DNA from: DASZTV01 sp035547515
Lineage (GTDB): Bacteria > Actinomycetota > Actinomycetes > JAFAQI01
NCBI GenBank assembly: GCA_035547515.1
Contig: DASZUS010000027.1
Span: 221,400 to 285,399, forward strand
Reading direction: 5' to 3'
DNA: 64,000 bases
How positions within the stretch are numbered: position 1 is the first letter of the stretch; every line of letters begins with the position of its first letter. The notes below the pieces were generated by a model. The model was given only the letters and a program-made list of their open reading frames with translations. It was not told where the DNA came from and searched no databases. Below, in pieces: positions 16,397 to 24,806 of this stretch. The position numbers and the translations under genes are program-made.

Positions 16397-16938
16397 AGAT
16401 CCGCAGGCGCGGGTGGCCAGGCCTCGGCGAGAAGCCGACGGGTATCGCCTAGCAGCTGCGGCAGCACCTTGGTGCGCGCGACCACCGGCATGAAGTTCGA
16501 GTCGCCGCCCCACCGCGGTACGACGTGCTGGTGCAGGTGCTCCGCGATGCCGGCACCGGCGACGACACCCTGGTTCATCCCGATGTTGAAGCCCTGCGCG
16601 TTGCTCACCTGACGGATCACCTGCATTGCGGTCTGCGTCAGAGCGGCCACCTCGGCGGTCTCGGCAGCGGTGAGGTCCGGGTACGCCGCGACGTGGCGGA
16701 ACGGCACTGCCATGAGATGGCCCGCGTTGTACGGATAGAGGTTGAGTACGACGTACGCGAGCTGGCCCCGATGGACGATCAGCCCGTCCTCGTCGGACAT
16801 CGACGGGATCGTGCAGAACGGGCACTCGCCGGACTTGCCCTCACCCTGGATGTAGGCCAGTCGCTCCGGCATCCAGATCCGCTGCCACTCGTCGGGGACG
16901 CCGACGCCGGCCTGGTGCTCGAACTGCGACGCCGTCAT
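16393..16938 (-). CDS. HIT-domain protein (Ap4A phosphorylase-like)
   Basis: 181 aa histidine-triad nucleotide-binding protein, the counterpart by context of the mycobacterial HIT enzyme located between thrS and pgsA, which acts on diadenosine tetraphosphate. HLHQH places the catalytic triad at H134, H136 and H138. A CPFC pair (39-42) suggests a zinc site. The start overlaps the thrS stop by 4 nt. ThrRS can make Ap4A, so coupling to an Ap4A-cleaving enzyme is functionally plausible (inference). Confidence 0.9.
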   Translation of the reverse strand: MTASQFEHQAGVGVPDEWQRIWMPERLAYIQGEGKSGECPFCTIPSMSDEDGLIVHRGQLAYVVLNLYPYNAGHLMAVPFRHVAAYPDLTAAETAEVAALTQTAMQVIRQVSNAQGFNIGMNQGVVAGAGIAEHLHQHVVPRWGGDSNFMPVVARTKVLPQLLGDTRRLLAEAWPPAPADL

Positions 16939-18935
16939 TCCGCGGCGGGCTCGGGGTTGAGCGCGTCTGCGAGAATCTGCCGCTCCGCGACGTTTCGCAC
17001 GACCTCGGCGATCGCGTCGTCGAGCGGGACGCCGCGACGCTCGATCCCGTTGCGGTAGCGGATCGAGACCGCGCCGGCCTCCTCGTCGCGCTCGCCGGCG
17101 ACGAACATGAACGGCACCTTCTCCTGCTGCGCCTTGAGGATCTTCTTCTGCATCCGGTCGTCGCTGGCGTCGACCTCTGCGCGGATCCCCTGCGCGCGGA
17201 GCCGGTCGACCACGGTGTCGAGGTACGCCGCGTTCTCGCTGCGGATCGGGATGCCCATGACCTGAACCGGTGCCAGCCAGGCCGGGAAAGCACCCGCATA
17301 GTGCTCGAGCAGTACGGCGAAGAAGCGCTCGATCGACCCGAAAAGCGCCCGGTGGATCATCACCGGGCGGTGACGCTGGCCGTCGTCGGCCTGGTACTCC
17401 AGGCCGAAGCGCTCGGGCAGCGCGAAGTCGAGCTGGATCGTGGACATCTGCCAGGTCCGGCCGATGGCATCACGGGCCTGCACGGAGATCTTGGGCCCGT
17501 AGAAGGCCGCGCCCCCTGGGTCGGGCACGAGGTCGAGCCCCGAGGCCTCCGCCACCGAACGCAGCGTCTCGGTCGCGACCTCCCAGTCGTCGTCGGACCC
17601 GACGTACTTGTCGGGATCCTTCGTCGACAGCTCGAGGTAGAAGTCGCTGAGCCCGTAGTCGGCAAGCAGACCGAGGACGAACTGGAGCAGCGAGGTGAGC
17701 TCGTCACGCATCTGCTCGCGAGTGCAGTAGATGTGGGCGTCGTCCTGGGTGAAGCCGCGCGCCCGGGTCAGGCCGTGCACCACGCCGGACTTCTCGTAGC
17801 GGTAGACCGTGCCGAACTCGAACAGCCGCAGCGGCAGCTCCCGGTAGGACCGCCCGCGCGCGGCGAAGATCAGGTTGTGCATCGGGCAGTTCATCGGCTT
17901 GAGGTAGTACTCGCCGTTGTCGAGCGACATCGCCGGGAACATGCCCTCGGCGTACCAGTCGAGGTGACCGCTGACCTCGTACAGCCTGCCCTTGGTGATG
18001 TGCGGGGTGTTGACGAACTCGTACCCCGCCTCGATGTGACGCTGGCGCGAGTACTCCTCCATCGCCATGCGGATGATCCCGCCCTTGGGGTGGAACACCG
18101 CGAGCCCTGAGCCGATCTCGTCCGGGAACGAGAACAGGTCGAGCTCCGCGCCGAGCCGCCGGTGGTCGCGGCGCTCAGCCTCCTCGAGCAGCTCGAGGTG
18201 CTTGTCGAGATCCTCCTGCGAGGCCCATGCGGTCCCGTAGACCCTCTGCAGCTGTGGGTTCTTCTCGTCGCCGCGCCAGTACGCCGCGGCGGTCCGCATC
18301 AGCTTCACGGTGGGGATCAGCCGGGTGCTCGGCAGGTGCGGCCCTCGGCAGAGGTCCTTCCACGCCACCGACCCGTCACGGCGCTTGTTGTCGTAGATCG
18401 TCAGCTCGCCGGCGCCGACCTCCATCGAGGCGCCCTCGGCGACGTCCGCAGCGGCGCCCTTGAGCCCGATCAGCTCGAGCTTGTAGGGCTCGTTGGCGAG
18501 CTCGGTGCGCGCCTCGTCCTCCGTGACGACGCGACGGGTGAAGGTCTGGCTCTCCTTGATGATCTTGCGCATCTGCTTCTCGAGGCGCTCGAGATCATCA
18601 GGCGTGAAGGGCGTGTCGACATCGAAGTCGTAGTAGTAGCCGTTCGCGATCGGCGGCCCGATCCCGAGACGAGCCTGCGGGAACAGCTCCTGGACCGCCT
18701 GGGCCAGCACGTGGGCACTCGAGTGCCGCAGCACCGCGAGGCCGTCGGGCGAGTCCATCGGGACCGGGTCCAGGACGTCGCCGTCCTCGGGCTTCCATGA
18801 CAGGTCGCGCAGGTTCCCGCTGCCGTCGCGCGCCACAACCGCGTCGAGCTCGGCGGCGCGGAACAGCGCGCCAGCCGTCGTGCCGGACTCGGTGACAACG
18901 CTCGATCCAGCGACGGTCACGGTGATCTCAGGCAC
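16935..18935 (-). CDS. thrS: Threonyl-tRNA synthetase
   Basis: Class II aminoacyl-tRNA synthetase charging tRNA-Thr. 666 aa. N-terminal TGS domain (about 1-65), editing domain with H-x3-H (HSSAH, 71-75), class II core with MNCPMHNLIF (zinc Cys) and FRYEKSG-type motif 2 (YRYEKSGVVHGLTRARGFTQDD), and C-terminal anticodon-binding domain. GTG start. A TAACCT box lies exactly 7 nt upstream, so the mRNA may be leaderless. Confidence 0.97.
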   Translation of the reverse strand: MPEITVTVAGSSVVTESGTTAGALFRAAELDAVVARDGSGNLRDLSWKPEDGDVLDPVPMDSPDGLAVLRHSSAHVLAQAVQELFPQARLGIGPPIANGYYYDFDVDTPFTPDDLERLEKQMRKIIKESQTFTRRVVTEDEARTELANEPYKLELIGLKGAAADVAEGASMEVGAGELTIYDNKRRDGSVAWKDLCRGPHLPSTRLIPTVKLMRTAAAYWRGDEKNPQLQRVYGTAWASQEDLDKHLELLEEAERRDHRRLGAELDLFSFPDEIGSGLAVFHPKGGIIRMAMEEYSRQRHIEAGYEFVNTPHITKGRLYEVSGHLDWYAEGMFPAMSLDNGEYYLKPMNCPMHNLIFAARGRSYRELPLRLFEFGTVYRYEKSGVVHGLTRARGFTQDDAHIYCTREQMRDELTSLLQFVLGLLADYGLSDFYLELSTKDPDKYVGSDDDWEVATETLRSVAEASGLDLVPDPGGAAFYGPKISVQARDAIGRTWQMSTIQLDFALPERFGLEYQADDGQRHRPVMIHRALFGSIERFFAVLLEHYAGAFPAWLAPVQVMGIPIRSENAAYLDTVVDRLRAQGIRAEVDASDDRMQKKILKAQQEKVPFMFVAGERDEEAGAVSIRYRNGIERRGVPLDDAIAEVVRNVAERQILADALNPEPAAE

Positions 18936-18942
18936 GAGCGCG

Positions 18943-18948
18943 AGGTTA
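18943..18948 (-). promoter_or_regulatory. Leaderless-type -10 box of thrS
   Basis: TAACCT on the minus strand, 7 nt before the thrS GTG at 18935. This fits the TANNNT -10 spacing of leaderless actinobacterial genes; no Shine-Dalgarno sequence is seen. Confidence 0.55.
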
Positions 18949-18985
18949 CTTGGCGGCGTACGAGGCGTCCGCCGGGTATTCGGAG

Positions 18986-19059
18986 TGGGCGATACTGGAC
19001 TCGAACCAGTGACCTCTCGCGTGTGAGGCGAGCGCTCTAACCAACTGAGCTAATCGCCC
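18986..19059 (-). tRNA. tRNA-Val (anticodon CAC)
   Basis: 74 nt cloverleaf on the minus strand. Acceptor stem GGGCGAT/ATCGCCC, discriminator A, anticodon stem CTCGC/GCGAG with loop CTCACAC (anticodon CAC, reads GUG), T loop GGTTCGAGTCC. CCA is not encoded. Lies 50 bp upstream of thrS. Confidence 0.97.
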
Positions 19060-19190
19060 GGCGGGCACAGGTTAGCGCCAACGCCATCCCCGCCCCCACC
19101 GCTCCGCGACGGACTGCCGTCGGAAACGGTTACCTCCCGGCGACGCAGGGAACATGTCATCATCTCGCCTGAGCCGGAGGATTAGCGCGA

Positions 19191-19616
19191 ATGGGTTCCC
19201 GATACGACTCGGTCACCACCGAGATGGACCTGCGGCTGGTCGTCGCGGACGGCCCGGACCGCGCGGTCCACGCCGAGCTCAGCTACCAGCCGAACGACCC
19301 GTACGCGGTGCGGATCGGCTTCCACACCGGCACCGACGACGTCGTCGAGTGGACGTTCGCGCGCTCGTTGCTGACCGATGGCGTCACCCACCCGGTCGGT
19401 GACGGCGACGTCCAGGTCTGGCCGGCGAGCGCGGGTTTCGGGATCCAACAAGTGCGCCTGTCGCTGTCGAGCCCCTCGGGCACGGCTTTGTTCGAGGCAC
19501 CCCTGCCCGAGCTCGTGCAGTTCCTGACGAAGACTTACGCGCTGGTGCCGACCGGCTGCGAGAGCGACTTCGTCGACGTCGGCGCCGAGCTAGCCGCGCT
19601 GCTCGGCACCGAGTAG
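19191..19616 (+). CDS. SsgA-family sporulation/cell-division regulator (SsgB-like)
   Basis: 141 aa. The family, found only in sporulating and morphologically complex actinomycetes, controls septum-site selection; SsgB recruits FtsZ in Streptomyces. Recognisable segments: DLRLVVADG, DPYAVRIGFHTG, VEWTFARSLLTDGV, GDVQVWPA, LSLSSPSGTALFEAP and the C-terminal FLTKTYALVPTG. GGAGG 10 nt before the ATG. Stands alone between a tRNA-Val and the convergent pabC-like gene. Its presence is the best taxonomic clue in the window. Confidence 0.9.
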   Translation: MGSRYDSVTTEMDLRLVVADGPDRAVHAELSYQPNDPYAVRIGFHTGTDDVVEWTFARSLLTDGVTHPVGDGDVQVWPASAGFGIQQVRLSLSSPSGTALFEAPLPELVQFLTKTYALVPTGCESDFVDVGAELAALLGTE

Positions 19617-19633
19617 CCAGCCGCCACAAGCTC

Positions 19634-20452
19634 TCACGGGTCGAGGTCGACGCTCCTGCGCGCAAAGACCTCACTTGCCCGTTGCGTGAGCGGGCCGGGC
19701 GCGGCGGGCAGCACGCGCCCGTCGACCGCGCGGACCGGCTGAACGTCGCGCGTGCTGGAGGCCAGGAACGCCTCGTCCGCCTCGGCGAGCGCCGAGAGCG
19801 GCACTGCCCGCTCGGCGACGTCGCCGAGCCACTCGACGAGCAGCTCGCGGGTGATCCCGCCCAGGCAGCCGCTCGACAGCGGCGGTGTGACCAGCTCCGC
19901 GCCGATCCCGAGGAACACGTTGCTCCCGGTCCCCTCGCAGAGCTCGCCGCGGGTGTTCGCGAAGATCGCCTCGGTCGCGCCCCGTTGGTGGGCGTAGTCG
20001 AGCGCGACGACGTTGTCGGCGTACGACGTCGTCTTCAGCCCGGCGGTCGCCGCCCGCTCGTTGCGAGTCCATGGGACGGTGACCACGTCGGCGGTCGGCG
20101 GCCACTCGGCGAGCGGTGCGGTGGCGATGATCACGGTCGGCGCATTGCTCCCGCGGTCACTGCCGTACGGCGAGGGCCCGCCGGTGACGGTCACCCGCAG
20201 CCGCGCCGCGGCGGCCGGTTCGGCGGCGAGCACGGCCGCGATGCCCGCGCGCACCTGATCGAGGTCGACCGGCAGGCCGAGCCCGTCGGCCGAGTCCGCC
20301 AGCCGCTGCAGGTGCCGGGTCAGCGCGAACGGCTGCCCGCCGGTGACCCGCATCGTCTCGAACACGCCGTCGCCGACCGTCACGCCGTGGTCGTCGGCGC
20401 GGAGCACAGGCTGCGCCGGGTCGACGAGGGCCCCGTCCACCCACAGCGTCAT
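19634..20452 (-). CDS. pabC: Aminodeoxychorismate lyase-like class IV aminotransferase
   Basis: 272 aa PLP enzyme of fold type IV. Catalytic lysine K140 in GLKTTSYADNVVAL; E196-type region EGTGSNVFL and the phosphate-binding GGITRELL are present. By sequence it could be 4-amino-4-deoxychorismate lyase (p-aminobenzoate and folate synthesis) or a branched-chain/D-amino-acid aminotransferase; PabC is favoured by length and motif pattern. ATG 20452 overlaps the upstream ureohydrolase stop (ATGA), so the two are co-translated. Confidence 0.75.
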   Translation of the reverse strand: MTLWVDGALVDPAQPVLRADDHGVTVGDGVFETMRVTGGQPFALTRHLQRLADSADGLGLPVDLDQVRAGIAAVLAAEPAAAARLRVTVTGGPSPYGSDRGSNAPTVIIATAPLAEWPPTADVVTVPWTRNERAATAGLKTTSYADNVVALDYAHQRGATEAIFANTRGELCEGTGSNVFLGIGAELVTPPLSSGCLGGITRELLVEWLGDVAERAVPLSALAEADEAFLASSTRDVQPVRAVDGRVLPAAPGPLTQRASEVFARRSVDLDP

Positions 20453-21396
20453 TGGTCGCTCCTCGGCGCGAGGCCGGCTGCGATCTCGAGCAAGCACATG
20501 GCCGCCAGCCGCACCGTCCGCTCGTCGTCGGCATCCCGCGTCGCGTCGACCTCGGTAATGTCGATCGCCCGCACCCTGGGATCCGCGCCCGCGACGTACG
20601 CCGCGGTGAGCAGATCCCGCGCCGACAGCCCGCCGGGCAGGCTTGCCGGGCAGGCCGGCGCCACCGCCCGGTCGCAGGCGTCGAGGTCGAGGTCGACGTA
20701 CACGCCGGCCGCGCCGGAGCCCGCGAGGTCGAGCGCCTCGCGCATGCAGTCCGCGGCGCCGCGCTCGCCGACCTGGCCCCGCCCGATGACTGTGACGCCG
20801 CGGGCGTGCGCCTCGACGGCGTACGAGCGGCTGTTCGCCCAGTCCGCAATGCCGACCTGCACGATCTGCTCGCCGGGCACGCCGGCGGTGATCAGCTCGC
20901 GGACCGGCGAGCCGTTGCCGCGACCCTCTCGCAGGTCATGGTGGGCGTCGACCGTGACCAGCCCGGCGCGCCCCAGCTGGTCACCGAAGACCCCGGACAT
21001 CGCCGGGTAGGTCAGCGAGTTGTCTCCGCCGAGCACGACGAGCAGCCGCGACTTGGCCGCCGCGGTCTCGACGGCGGTGCGGATCCGCCACTCCCCCTCG
21101 ACCGGTACGTCGGGGTCGTCGACGTCGCCGCGGTCCCAGGGAGCGACCCGCTCGGCCAGGTCCACGCCGCGCGAGGCGGACCAGGTCGAGAGCCTGCCGA
21201 GGGCGCGCCGTACCGCAGCCGGAGTGGCATGGGCGCCACTCGGCGGAACCGAGGTCGCGAAGGTCGGGATCCCGATCACCGCGAGGTCGACGTCGCGAGC
21301 TCCGGGTCCCCCGGCGAGCCACTCACCGGCGCTCGGCCAGCGGTGGTCCGCGCTCGACCGGTTCACGTTGGCGATGCTGTCACGGCTGTGGCCCAT
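20449..21396 (-). CDS. Ureohydrolase (arginase/agmatinase/formimidoylglutamase family), variant metal site
   Basis: 315 aa from ATG 21396. Family metal motifs: GGDNSLTYP (123-131), VDAHHDLRE (149-157) and VDLDLDACD (234-242). In most arginases and agmatinases the first motif is GGDHS, with His binding manganese; here it is Asn126. Some actinobacterial formimidoylglutamase-like members have this change, so HutG-type activity is possible, but the substrate is not certain. No other hut genes are nearby. Overlaps pabC by 4 nt; 45 bp from the divergent tRNA-Gly. Confidence 0.75.
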   Translation of the reverse strand: MGHSRDSIANVNRSSADHRWPSAGEWLAGGPGARDVDLAVIGIPTFATSVPPSGAHATPAAVRRALGRLSTWSASRGVDLAERVAPWDRGDVDDPDVPVEGEWRIRTAVETAAAKSRLLVVLGGDNSLTYPAMSGVFGDQLGRAGLVTVDAHHDLREGRGNGSPVRELITAGVPGEQIVQVGIADWANSRSYAVEAHARGVTVIGRGQVGERGAADCMREALDLAGSGAAGVYVDLDLDACDRAVAPACPASLPGGLSARDLLTAAYVAGADPRVRAIDITEVDATRDADDERTVRLAAMCLLEIAAGLAPRSDQ

Positions 21397-21441
21397 GTAG
21401 AGTCGACGGCGCACGAAGCGAGTCTGTCGACTTGCTCGCGC

Positions 21442-21514
21442 GCGGACGTAGCGCAGCTGGTAGCGCATCACCTTGCCAAGGTGAGGGTCGCGGGTTCGAA
21501 TCCCGTCGTCCGCT
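21442..21514 (+). tRNA. tRNA-Gly (anticodon GCC)
   Basis: 73 nt. Acceptor GCGGACG/CGTCCGC, discriminator U, anticodon stem TCACC/GGTGA with loop TTGCCAA (GCC), T loop GGTTCGAATCC. No encoded CCA. First of a Gly-Cys-Val cluster. Confidence 0.97.
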
Positions 21515-21587
21515 CGGTGGGCGCCCTCGCCTTCAACGGCGGAGAGCGCCCGTCGATTGTCCTGATAGAACCTTGGACGGATGATCC

Positions 21588-21659
21588 GGCGGGTTGGCCG
21601 AGTGGCTTAGGCAAGGGCCTGCAAAGCCCTGTACGCGGGTTCGATTCCCGCACCCGCCT
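21588..21659 (+). tRNA. tRNA-Cys (anticodon GCA)
   Basis: 72 nt. Acceptor GGCGGGT/ACCCGCC, the Cys-specific discriminator U73, anticodon stem AGGGC/GCCCT with loop CTGCAAA (GCA), T loop GGTTCGATTCC. No encoded CCA. Confidence 0.97.
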
Positions 21660-21701
21660 CAGCCCCGAGGACACCTCGGCGAGCTAGGAAGGCAGTACCC
21701 C

Positions 21702-21775
21702 GGGCGGTTGGCGCAGTCTGGTAGCGCGCTTCCCTGACACGGAAGAGGTCACAGGTTCAAGTCCTGTACCGCCCA
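21702..21775 (+). tRNA. tRNA-Val (anticodon GAC)
   Basis: 74 nt. Acceptor GGGCGGT/ACCGCCC, discriminator A, anticodon stem CTTCC/GGAAG with loop CTGACAC (GAC, reads GUC/GUU), T loop GGTTCAAGTCC. Third member of the Gly-Cys-Val cluster. Confidence 0.97.
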
Positions 21776-21868
21776 CCGAAGAATCCATAGCGCAGATGTC
21801 AGATATTCGCCCAAAAATGATCACGACGGGCCATAGCCGACCGGAGCGTTCTGGGCCACGGTGAAGCC

Positions 21869-23365
21869 ATGAGCTCACCGCTGCCCCGTCTGGGCCATCT
21901 CGAACTTCCTCGCCAGAGCGAGCCGGTGGAGCCACCGATCCAGCGCCCGAGTCCTGACTTCTACGCCGAGCTGCTCGAAGCCGCCCCCGACGGCATCGTC
22001 GTCGTCGACGACCGGGGCACCATCCGGCTCACCAATCGCAAGGCAGAGCTGCTGCTGGGATGGACTCGCGAGGAGCTGGTCGGGAAGCCGCTCGAGACAC
22101 TCGTGCCGCTGCGGGCCCGAGCCGGGCATCCGCAGCATCGCGACGGCTACGTCCGGGATCCTCGCAACCGCCCGATGGGTACCGGTCTCGAGCTCACCGC
22201 GCTGCGCGCCGACGGCACTGAGTTCCCCGTCGACATCAGTCTCAGCCCGCTCGTCACCGACGAGGGCACCTTCGTCTCCGCCGCGGTCCGCGACGCGAGT
22301 GACCGCAAGCGCAAGGAGCAGGAGCTGCGAGACGCAAATGCCCAGCTGCAGTCCGCCGTCATGGACCTCGAGGCACGGTCGCGGGACATGTCTGCGCTGT
22401 CGCGGGCGAGTCAGGTACTGCAGAGCTGCGCTCGGCTCGACGAAGCGATGCAGGTCATCGCACGCGCTGGCGCGGGACTGTTCGAGGGAGTTCCTGGCGG
22501 CGTCTTCGCGATCCTGCCCGACCACGACGGGCTGGTGCCCGCCGCGACGTGGGGCGGGCTCTCGCCGGCCGAGCCGTTTCGAGCCGAGGACTGCTGGGCG
22601 CTTCGCACCGGGCAGGTACACCAGCTCGGCAATGACGCGCTCACCCTGCCGTGTCCGCACATGCCAAGCGACACGGCTTGGTCGGTGTGCGTGCCGTTGA
22701 TCGCGCAGAACGAGGCGATCGGTGTCGTTCACGTCCGCGTCGCCTCACACGATGACGCGCCGCCGGCCCTGCACCGCATCGAGGAACTGGCGAATCTCGT
22801 CCGCGATCAGTGGAGCCTCACCCTGGCGAACATCCGGCTGCGCGACACGCTGCGGGATCAGTCGATCCGCGATGCGCTCACCGGGCTGTTCAACCGGCGC
22901 TTCCTCGACGAGTCCTTCGACCGCGAGCTCGAACGTGCCCGCCGCCGGAAGCAGCAGCTCTGCGTCGCGGTGATGGATCTCGACCACTTCAAGCTCTTCA
23001 ACGACACGTACGGGCACCACGGCGGCGATGTCGTGCTTCGCAACCTCGGTCGCTTCCTGCTGGAGTCAACCCGCGGCGAGGACGTGGTGGCGCGATTCGG
23101 CGGCGAGGAGTTCGTCGTGATCATGCCCGACACCTCACTCGCAGACGGCATCAGCCGCGCTCAGCACCTCGCTGCCGAGTGGCAGCGGCGTGGGGAGACC
23201 GCCGGCGGCGTCCTGCAGCCCTTCCCGACACTCTCGATCGGGGTTGCCGAGTATCCATCGAGTGGGGACGGCAAGCGGGACCTGTTCGCCGCGGCCGATG
23301 CCGCCCTGTACGAAGCCAAGGCCCAAGGCCGAAACCGCGTGGTCGGCACGCCGGCATCCGCCTGA
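21869..23365 (+). CDS. Diguanylate cyclase with PAS and GAF-like sensor domains
   Basis: 498 aa soluble protein predicted to make cyclic di-GMP. PAS domain about 30-145 (DFYAELLEAAPDGIVVVDDRG), a coiled linker, GAF-like domain about 185-325, and GGDEF domain about 335-495. The active-site motif is GGEEF, with DALTGLFNRRF and MDLDHFKLFNDTYGH intact. RGED placed five residues before GGEEF is a canonical I-site, so product inhibition is expected. No EAL domain or partner is adjacent, and no membrane segment. Follows the tRNA cluster; nearly abuts the convergent zinc-ribbon gene. Confidence 0.93.
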   Translation: MSSPLPRLGHLELPRQSEPVEPPIQRPSPDFYAELLEAAPDGIVVVDDRGTIRLTNRKAELLLGWTREELVGKPLETLVPLRARAGHPQHRDGYVRDPRNRPMGTGLELTALRADGTEFPVDISLSPLVTDEGTFVSAAVRDASDRKRKEQELRDANAQLQSAVMDLEARSRDMSALSRASQVLQSCARLDEAMQVIARAGAGLFEGVPGGVFAILPDHDGLVPAATWGGLSPAEPFRAEDCWALRTGQVHQLGNDALTLPCPHMPSDTAWSVCVPLIAQNEAIGVVHVRVASHDDAPPALHRIEELANLVRDQWSLTLANIRLRDTLRDQSIRDALTGLFNRRFLDESFDRELERARRRKQQLCVAVMDLDHFKLFNDTYGHHGGDVVLRNLGRFLLESTRGEDVVARFGGEEFVVIMPDTSLADGISRAQHLAAEWQRRGETAGGVLQPFPTLSIGVAEYPSSGDGKRDLFAAADAALYEAKAQGRNRVVGTPASA

Positions 23366-23370
23366 GAGCT

Positions 23371-23643
23371 CTATCCGTAGTGTGCCGCGAGCAGCACGAC
23401 GACCACGATCGCGGCGATCACGGCGAGGGCCCAGAGCACCAGGCTGCGGTCGCGCAGATCGCTCGTCGCCTGCGCCGTCCCGCCCAGCGGCACCGCCGCA
23501 CCCGTGCGCGCGGGCGCTTCGGCGCTGGTCGAGGTCAGGACCGACCCGGCCGCGGCAGGTGACGCGCCTGCAAGGCTTGCCCCGCAGCTCGCGCAGAACT
23601 GCGCTCCGGGCACCGCCGGCGTGCCGCACTGTGAGCAGAACAT
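23371..23643 (-). CDS. Zinc-ribbon single-pass membrane protein
   Basis: 90 aa. N-terminal double-CxxC zinc ribbon (FCSQCGTP and FCASCGASL), an Ala/Thr-rich linker, and one C-terminal membrane helix (LVLWALAVIAAIVVVVLLA) with only a few residues outside. The topology suggests a cytoplasmic zinc ribbon anchored to the membrane. Function unknown. Ends 5 nt from the convergent cyclase gene. Confidence 0.75.
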   Translation of the reverse strand: MFCSQCGTPAVPGAQFCASCGASLAGASPAAAGSVLTSTSAEAPARTGAAVPLGGTAQATSDLRDRSLVLWALAVIAAIVVVVLLAAHYG

Positions 23644-23719
23644 GTGCCCCTCCCGACGGCCGGGGCCGCACGCCGCGGCCCGCCGTCCAGGCTGAGCGTA
23701 GCCAGATGCAGGCGTAGCG

Positions 23720-23872
23720 CTAGCCCAAGACGGCGAGCAGCACGACGGCGACGATCACAAGCGCGATCCCCACCATGGCCCAGGCCGGGATGAACTGAGC
23801 CTTCTGTGCCTGCTTCGCCTCAGCCACGCTGGGGCTCGGCAGGCGATGCGGGTCGGTCTTGGTGTCAGGCAC
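23720..23872 (-). CDS. Small single-pass membrane protein (50 aa)
   Basis: Begins GTG, VPDTKTDPHRLPS, a charged stretch, then one membrane helix (MVGIALVIVAVVLLAVLG) and stops. Its start overlaps the stop of the upstream small gene by 8 nt, which supports a translated, coupled pair. No family recognised. Confidence 0.5.
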   Translation of the reverse strand: MPDTKTDPHRLPSPSVAEAKQAQKAQFIPAWAMVGIALVIVAVVLLAVLG

Positions 23873-23996
23873 GACGGGTGAAGGCGTGCGCGATACCGAT
23901 GATCACGGCGAGGATCAGGCCGAGCCACAGCACGTGCGCCACGAACCCGAGGCCTCCGAAGAGGAGCAGCAACACCAAAGCGAGTACCAGCAACAT
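23865..23996 (-). CDS. Small hydrophobic protein (Lmo0937/DUF5670-like, 43 aa)
   Basis: MLLVLALVLLLLFGGLGFVA, then a second hydrophobic stretch and a short basic end (FTRRA). The length and two-helix pattern resemble the Lmo0937/DUF5670 group of small stress-associated membrane proteins. A GGGAGG lies 6 nt before the ATG, good support for translation. Confidence 0.6.
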   Translation of the reverse strand: MLLVLALVLLLLFGGLGFVAHVLWLGLILAVIIGIAHAFTRRA

Positions 23997-24058
23997 GACA
24001 ACCTCCCGATCGATTCACGGGATTGATCACCAGAATCAGCGCGAGTAATCTCCGCCGA

Positions 24059-24784
24059 TCAGGTGCAGGGCTCCCCGCCGATGGCGCCGAGCACCGTGAT
24101 CCGTGCCTCGTCGACGCGTCTGGCGGCGTACCGCGTACGCCCGGCACCCCGTCCTGAGGTGAGCTCGACGAACGCGCCGAGCGACGAGCTTCCGGTGCGC
24201 TTCGCCAGCTGCGGCCCGAGGTAGACCGCCTGCTGGCACTGCGCTGCGGTGAGCGCGTAGACCAGGTGCTCCGGCCCTGGCAAGACGGCGTGCCGGATAG
24301 CGGCGAGCGCGATCTCGGCGGTCAGTGGCGGAGAGAAGTGCAGGTACGTCGTCTGCGCGTTCCAGCTTCCGGCCGGGCTCGCCGGCGGCCTGGTGATCTC
24401 GGCCGCCAGGCGCGCCGCCAACCGGTCGCATCTCTCGCCCGGGAAGGCATCGGAGGCGAGGACCGCCTCGGCCGCGGCACGCGGCGCGCCGATCACGCCG
24501 GTCGCCTGCAGCGGCTTGGCGAGGCTCTCGACGACCGCCACGACGTCCGGTGGCGAGTTCGCCTTGCACACCCGGCGCAGCCGCAGCAACGGCACGAGGT
24601 AGGTCGCGCGTCGCGCGGGCCGACTGTCCTCTGCGGCGAGCTGCAGGGCGAGGCGCGGCAGGCTCGCCGCTTGCGGTGACGGCGTGGCACCGAGGCCGCG
24701 ACCGGGGGTGGTGCCGGTCGACGTGGAGCACGCGCCGGCGGCGAGCAGCGCGAGAGCAGCGACGAGCGCGAACCGCCTGGTCAA
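24059..24784 (-). CDS. Putative lipoprotein of unknown function
   Basis: 241 aa with a TTG start. The N-terminus TRRFALVAALALLAAGACS is a lipoprotein-type signal with a lipobox-like AGAC; the predicted lipid-bearing Cys is residue 19. A Thr/Pro linker follows, then a mostly helical domain with four further Cys, which could form disulfides outside the cell. No family recognised. Starts 22 nt after the DUF-like small membrane gene on the same strand. Confidence 0.6.
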   Translation of the reverse strand: MTRRFALVAALALLAAGACSTSTGTTPGRGLGATPSPQAASLPRLALQLAAEDSRPARRATYLVPLLRLRRVCKANSPPDVVAVVESLAKPLQATGVIGAPRAAAEAVLASDAFPGERCDRLAARLAAEITRPPASPAGSWNAQTTYLHFSPPLTAEIALAAIRHAVLPGPEHLVYALTAAQCQQAVYLGPQLAKRTGSSSLGAFVELTSGRGAGRTRYAARRVDEARITVLGAIGGEPCT

Positions 24785-24806
24785 GCGAGGCGCGTGGTCA
24801 GAGCTG

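Noticed and set aside
21442..21775. tRNA cluster as an integration hotspot
   Set aside because: No integrase, direct-repeat attachment site or prophage gene was found beside the Gly-Cys-Val tRNAs.
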